This document shows positions 22,000-25,328 of a stretch of DNA of 25,328 bases, piece by piece. Under the pieces are notes generated by a model. It did no database searches. It saw only the letters and a program-made list of their open reading frames with translations, and was not told the origin of the DNA. Position numbers and translations under genes: made by a program. The stretch is from Actinomortierella ambigua (lineage: Eukaryota > Mortierellomycota > Mortierellomycetes > Mortierellales > Mortierellaceae): assembly GCA_016098155.1 (NCBI GenBank), contig JAAAJB010000458.1, positions 3,370-28,697 on the forward strand, read 5' to 3'. Within the stretch, counting starts at the first letter, position 1; the number at the start of each line of letters is the position of its first letter.

Positions 22000-22605
22000 A
22001 TGACAACACCCAGAGGACACGTCTCCAGCAGCTTGCCCCAGCCAGTGCTGCGCTTATCTGTCACCAAGACCTGGTCCGACATGCCAGGCAGCATGAGAAC
22101 CCTCGCTATTGACTCTCCGGAATGGCGGGCATTGCGCCAACGTATCCTGGAGCGAGACAACTACACCTGTCGCTTCTGTGGCACGCGGGCGGCCAAGTAC
22201 ATGATCTGCGACCACATCAACGGGAACCCCTCCAACAACCACCCCACGAACCTCGGCATCAACTGTAAGCTGTGCGACTCTGTGCGCCATTGTGGTCTGG
22301 CCGGCATGAACGGTGTCCTGACCCTGGGAATATCCAAGATGCCCCAAAAGGACATCAATCGCTGGACCCTTCAGCTGTACAAGCAGCTGAACAAAGTCCC
22401 TCTGCACTCGGAGATCGATAGCAAGTCTGTGATCATCGCAAGCGACACCATTGACTATGCTAACGAACTTTTGGGGCTCCCTGACAGCTTTAACTACGGC
22501 CAGTCCTGCGATTGCTGCTCCATTGAGCACACTTATGACATGCACAAGGGCTTCTTCACAAGAGAGGCTGAGACCATACTGAAGAATATCCGTGACAATC
22601 AGTAG
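22000..22605 (+). CDS. HNH-endonuclease-like protein with a second Cys/His cluster
   Basis: Intronless frame of 201 residues. Residues 42-98 follow the treble-clef HNH pattern: WRALRQRILERDNYTCRFCG (zinc pair C57, C60), CDHI with the catalytic-type D71-H72, TNL with N84, then NCKLCD (C89, C92) and RH at 96-97. A spacer of about 70 residues follows, then a second cluster, SCDCCSIEH plus YDMH (C170, C172, C173, H177, H182), that could bind another zinc. The last HNH residue is replaced or displaced, so activity is uncertain. I chose the first ATG; M28 and M32 are alternatives that keep the whole domain. Homing, phage/virus-derived or domesticated nuclease are all possible. Third codon positions look GC-rich, unlike the AT-rich flanks. 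It lies between Helitron remains and decayed repeats, so transfer is plausible but unproven. Confidence 0.68.
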   Translation: MTTPRGHVSSSLPQPVLRLSVTKTWSDMPGSMRTLAIDSPEWRALRQRILERDNYTCRFCGTRAAKYMICDHINGNPSNNHPTNLGINCKLCDSVRHCGLAGMNGVLTLGISKMPQKDINRWTLQLYKQLNKVPLHSEIDSKSVIIASDTIDYANELLGLPDSFNYGQSCDCCSIEHTYDMHKGFFTREAETILKNIRDNQ

Positions 22606-23242
22606 TGTTGACGCATCATACCCTCTCTCCTTTGTTTATTTAATATTAAAAACCAAGGCTGACAATATGGCATGGTGTGCATTGAAAAGGATTATCAGCC
22701 CGAAGGATAATAGAGTGCAGAGTCTAAACTTGAGATTAAGGAAGATTATGCTGTTCAAAAGGAAGGCACATCTTCACGGGACGTCAAGCATTTATTTATT
22801 TTTTTATTTTTTTATTTATTTTTTTGGCCAAACAAAAAATCGAATCAGTCGCAGATAGCCATGTGAACGCATCTCAACTCAAAGCTGGTTTGAGGGTGTG
22901 CTCAAGTCAAGACAAACCTTTTTTCACTGGGGCTAATTAGGCTTGCTTCCTTCCGCCACATTGCTGCGTAAGAGGCGTGCAGAAGCGGGGGGTAGGTAGG
23001 TACTACACTATCAGAAGGCAGTATCAAAGATTACCTTGCTATTCTCGACGCACAAGACTATCGCCTTCCGCGAATAAGAAAAAAAAGTAAAAATACACCT
23101 ACAAATTTCCTCATCGCCTCATCTTGCCGTATGCTTTCAATTTCCGGTGTTTTCGGCCATCGAACTACGTTTCTGAGGTGGAGTTGATGCGGTCTTGACC
23201 AATCGAGCCCTGCCCAGCAATGATCTTTCCATGTACTCCTCT
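22606..23242. other. Gene-free stretch downstream of the HNH gene
   Basis: TTTA/TTTATTTT low complexity at about 22788-22830, a short GGTAGGTAGGTA run near 22990-23003 and AT-rich DNA. No coding signal that I trust. Confidence 0.45.
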
Positions 23243-23362
23243 GTTCTTTCTTAGTGATAGAGCCACTGGGTTGGATGGAGCAGTCCTATTATTCTGATGG
23301 TGCCACCCTAGGTTTATCTCCGCATTCACAGGAGCCGCTATGGTTTTTAGCACGAGCCGCAA
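23243..23362 (-). pseudogene. Isolated degenerate Sel1-repeat unit
   Basis: The minus strand reads AAPVNAEINLGWHHQNNRTAP followed by SNPVALSLRKN, which lines up with the Sel1 units at the right window edge (DAQINLGWMYEHGRGVEQS, then EAVKWYTK). The diagnostic NLGW and the A-x-L spacing are kept; the GRG core is lost. A single unit proves little alone, but the same strand and the decayed Sel1 sequence 1.2 kb away support it. Confidence 0.45.
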
Positions 23363-24519
23363 GCGGTATCCTGCCTATGAGAAACTTTCAAAAAAAATTG
23401 GAAGCGACATACAGAGAGAATCTTCGCGGTCTTTTTCTCGACTTTAAACCTTCTTTGAGTGGCAGAACAAAAGGCGGCATTAATCTGCACAATCATGTCG
23501 ACCGTTTTAAGTATACAAGGTCGTGTGTTTTAAAGATTTTGGCTGCAAATTTGTAAAATGCGCAACCCTAAAAGGCACAACCTTGTATCGCAAAAGGTGA
23601 GAACACAAGGATGCACAATCCTTGCTGAAAACAGCCCCTTCATCCTGCCTCTCCCGATTTCGTGTGCTGCCATTTCCATAGCATTTTGTGGCATTTTTTT
23701 CTGGCTTGATTTCTACATAAAACGACTGAAGGTAAAAGGATACCAACATAAGCCTTATAACTGCGCATCTGAGATTATAGCGCCATCCACATGCTGAGGT
23801 CCTTTACGAAGCCAAGTCTGGCTTCTATGGCGGCCACCCACTATGCGCTCATGTGATCGAGAGCGTGGCTCGCGTTGATAAATGTTAAATAAAAAATGCT
23901 GCAGAAATGCTACAAAAATGCTATAAAAATGCTACGGAATTTTCATCAAGGACTCTGCAGACTGGCGTCCTTGCAATCGGAGCACAAAGTTGGTTTTTTT
24001 AGGGAAAACACGTTGGTTTGTGTTAACAAATTGGCAGCCAAAACCTCTAAGCAACCTTGTACACGAAAACTACCACAAGATTACTCTGTCCTTCTAATTC
24101 AAATTCAGAGTTGTCTCATCGATTTTACGTTAACCACGGTCTACCGGTACCAACTATCGGTGATTGTCTTCTTTGATGATCCGTGATATGCTTCGCAGAC
24201 ATTGAACAATGGCTCTGCCGGGTGAGATGAAGCGCTATATAGAGCCTTTCACTAAGCGAAGAGCTCCTGGAGTACAAAAAGGTTAGTTGACCGCCGTCTC
24301 AAACTAGAGATGCGAATGGATAACTAGGCATCAAGTATGCTTTATTGAAATCAAACTCTGAGTGTCCATTTTCGCATCAGCCTCCAGAACACAACAACAG
24401 GGTGACTATCTCTGCAAGTGTTTCATTTGATCCAACACTCATTTTGCATGGATCTATACATCAACGCAAGGCAGTCATTGCACAAAAATATCAACCCGTC
24501 AAAAATCAAGCTCCCTATT
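23363..24519. other. Stretch without a confident gene, possibly decayed Sel1 DNA
   Basis: Minus-strand reading gives a faint LALMYRSMQN near 24435-24470, compatible with one more Sel1 helix pair. Most of the stretch has stops in all frames. An 11-bp tandem repeat lies within it. No other signal. Confidence 0.35.
23894..23937 (+). repeat. 11-bp tandem repeat, four copies
   Basis: AAATGCTGCAG, AAATGCTACAA, AAATGCTATAA, AAATGCTACGG: four contiguous 11-bp units with a fixed AAATGCT core and a variable 4-base end. Confidence 0.9.
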
Positions 24520-24973
24520 GTCTCTGGAAGAACTTCATTTTTCGCCGCGGGACTGTGTGGCTTTTTGCCGCGGCCTTCTTGTAATACAAAAGCACTAACC
24601 CCTTACCTATACGAACGCCTCGGCCTCGCTGATAGAGCCATCCGAAATTATGCAGGGCTACCACTTATCCTTTCTCAATTCCAATGCGATTCACCTAAAC
24701 AGTCAGAATCACTGCATGGCGTGCTTTGATGGGACGACGTGAGCCATTTGACAAGGAAGTGTGCACTCGGTCATCTTTTGTCGTTGGCCCTGGTGAACAA
24801 ATCGAATGCGTGATCGTCACTTTCCTCAACACCGAGGTCAAGTTCATACATCGACGCAAGATCTCTGTGGCCAAATGCATCATTTTAGGCTGAGCTTTTT
24901 TAATACTATTCCAGCGCTATCGTATTGTCTTGATCTACGCCTTGAACCAAGTCAAAACCCATCCAAGCTTTCT
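24520..24973 (-). pseudogene. Decayed continuation of the Sel1-repeat gene
   Basis: Directly after the stop at 24974, Sel1 units continue on the minus strand with damage. First, GNQMA-stop-RKLGW changes frame to GFDLVQGVDQDNTIALE, stop, Y, stop, KSSA. Next, at 24884-24771, comes DAFGHRDLASMYELDLGVEE with DDHAFDLFTRAND, then a stop. Another unit, 24655-24520, reads LHNFGWLYQRGRGV and LLYYKKAAAKSH. Spacing stays near 108 bp per unit over part of this stretch. The stops replace expected Gln, Trp and Lys codons. This is clearly former coding sequence; whether the intact part is still expressed is unknown. Confidence 0.75.
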
Positions 24974-25328
24974 CTATGCCATTTGATTCCCTTGACTGGC
25001 CGCCCTGGTATACCGCTTGACTGCCTCGATATCACTCTGTTCCACGCCTCGACCATGCTCATACATCCATCCAAGGTTGATCTGTGCATCCAGATTTCCT
25101 TGGATGGCCGCCTTGGTGTACCACTTGACCGCCTCGACATCGCTCTGTTCCACGCCTCGACCATGCTCGTACATTAGTCCAAGGTTGGTCTGTGCATCTG
25201 GATGACCTTGGCTGGCCGCCTTGTTGTACCAGTTGACTGCCTCTACATCACTCTGTTCCACGCCTCGACCAGTCTCGTACATCCATCCAAGGTTTTTCTG
25301 TGCAACTGGATGACCTTGGCTGGCCGCC
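24974..25328 (-). CDS. Sel1-like repeat protein, C-terminal part (5' end outside window)
   Basis: Open to the right edge, so the gene enters from beyond 25328. It contains three nearly identical 36-residue units (108 bp) and the start of a fourth: AASQGHPVAQKNLGWMYETG, GRGVEQSDVEAVNWYNK and so on. This is the Sel1-like subclass of TPR-like alpha-solenoid repeats (A-x(3)-LG-x-MY-x(2)-G-x-GV). Such proteins are adaptors for protein-protein contacts, for example in ER-associated degradation or kinase signalling; the partner cannot be told from this fragment. The stop at 24974 replaces a glutamine expected by the repeat pattern (AQ), so this is probably a premature end rather than the ancestral C-terminus. 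High unit identity implies recent amplification. Confidence 0.8.
   Translation of the reverse strand, partial: AASQGHPVAQKNLGWMYETGRGVEQSDVEAVNWYNKAASQGHPDAQTNLGLMYEHGRGVEQSDVEAVKWYTKAAIQGNLDAQINLGWMYEHGRGVEQSDIEAVKRYTRAASQGNQMA

Noticed and set aside
24211..24584. Plus-strand two-exon gene (ATG at 24211, GTTAGT donor, ACTAG acceptor, about 110 residues)
   Set aside because: Splice signals and frame agree, but its second exon lies antisense to a recognisable decayed Sel1 unit (24655-24520) and the product matches nothing I know.
24735..24893. Plus-strand frame of about 54 residues starting MGRREPFDKE
   Set aside because: The minus strand of the same bases reads as a Sel1 unit (HRDLASMYELDLGVEE), which accounts for its protein-like look.

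Overview
The window looks like nuclear DNA of a filamentous, probably early-diverging fungus (a Mortierellomycota/Mucoromycota-like genome is my best guess, not proven). The reasons are many short introns (roughly 50-140 nt) with GT/AG or GC/AG borders, CAA-type trinucleotide tracts inside genes, intron-bearing orthologues of conserved eukaryotic proteins, Helitron remains and Sel1-repeat genes. I see no operons, CRISPR arrays, rRNA or tRNA.

Layout. 1-1096: no supportable gene. 1097-2430 (+): two-exon Myb/SANT-like DNA-binding protein with a long coiled coil. 2427-2943 (-): tentative small spliced gene, tail to tail with the first. 3074-7314 (+): TTI1, the HEAT-repeat scaffold of the TEL2-TTI1-TTI2 (TTT) complex, with a likely GC-AG first intron. 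7410-11975 (-): gamma-tubulin complex component 5 (GCP5), seven exons, convergent with TTI1. 11976-12250: shared divergent promoter. 12251-17941 (+): NBAS/Sec39-like ER-Golgi tethering protein, four exons. 18227-18457 (-): small secreted cysteine-rich protein behind a clear TATA box. 18556-19959: AT- and pyrimidine-rich DNA with small repeats.

From about 19960 the window turns into accessory sequence. A coiled-coil gene with an in-frame 81-bp duplication is broken by frameshifts and runs straight into the C-terminal part of a Helitron (Pif1-type) helicase, followed by a hairpin and CTAG that resemble a Helitron 3' end. At 22000-22605 (+) there is an intronless HNH-nuclease-like gene with a second cysteine/histidine cluster. 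The right end holds a Sel1-repeat gene on the minus strand. Its last units are intact at the window edge and decay inwards through stops and a frameshift, with a faint isolated unit at 23243-23362.

The three large housekeeping genes act in different places (PIKK maturation, microtubule nucleation, retrograde vesicle tethering) and look like ordinary compact neighbours rather than one system. The most unusual parts are the Helitron/coiled-coil chimera, the HNH gene, the decaying Sel1 array and the possible antisense overlap at the 5' end of TTI1.
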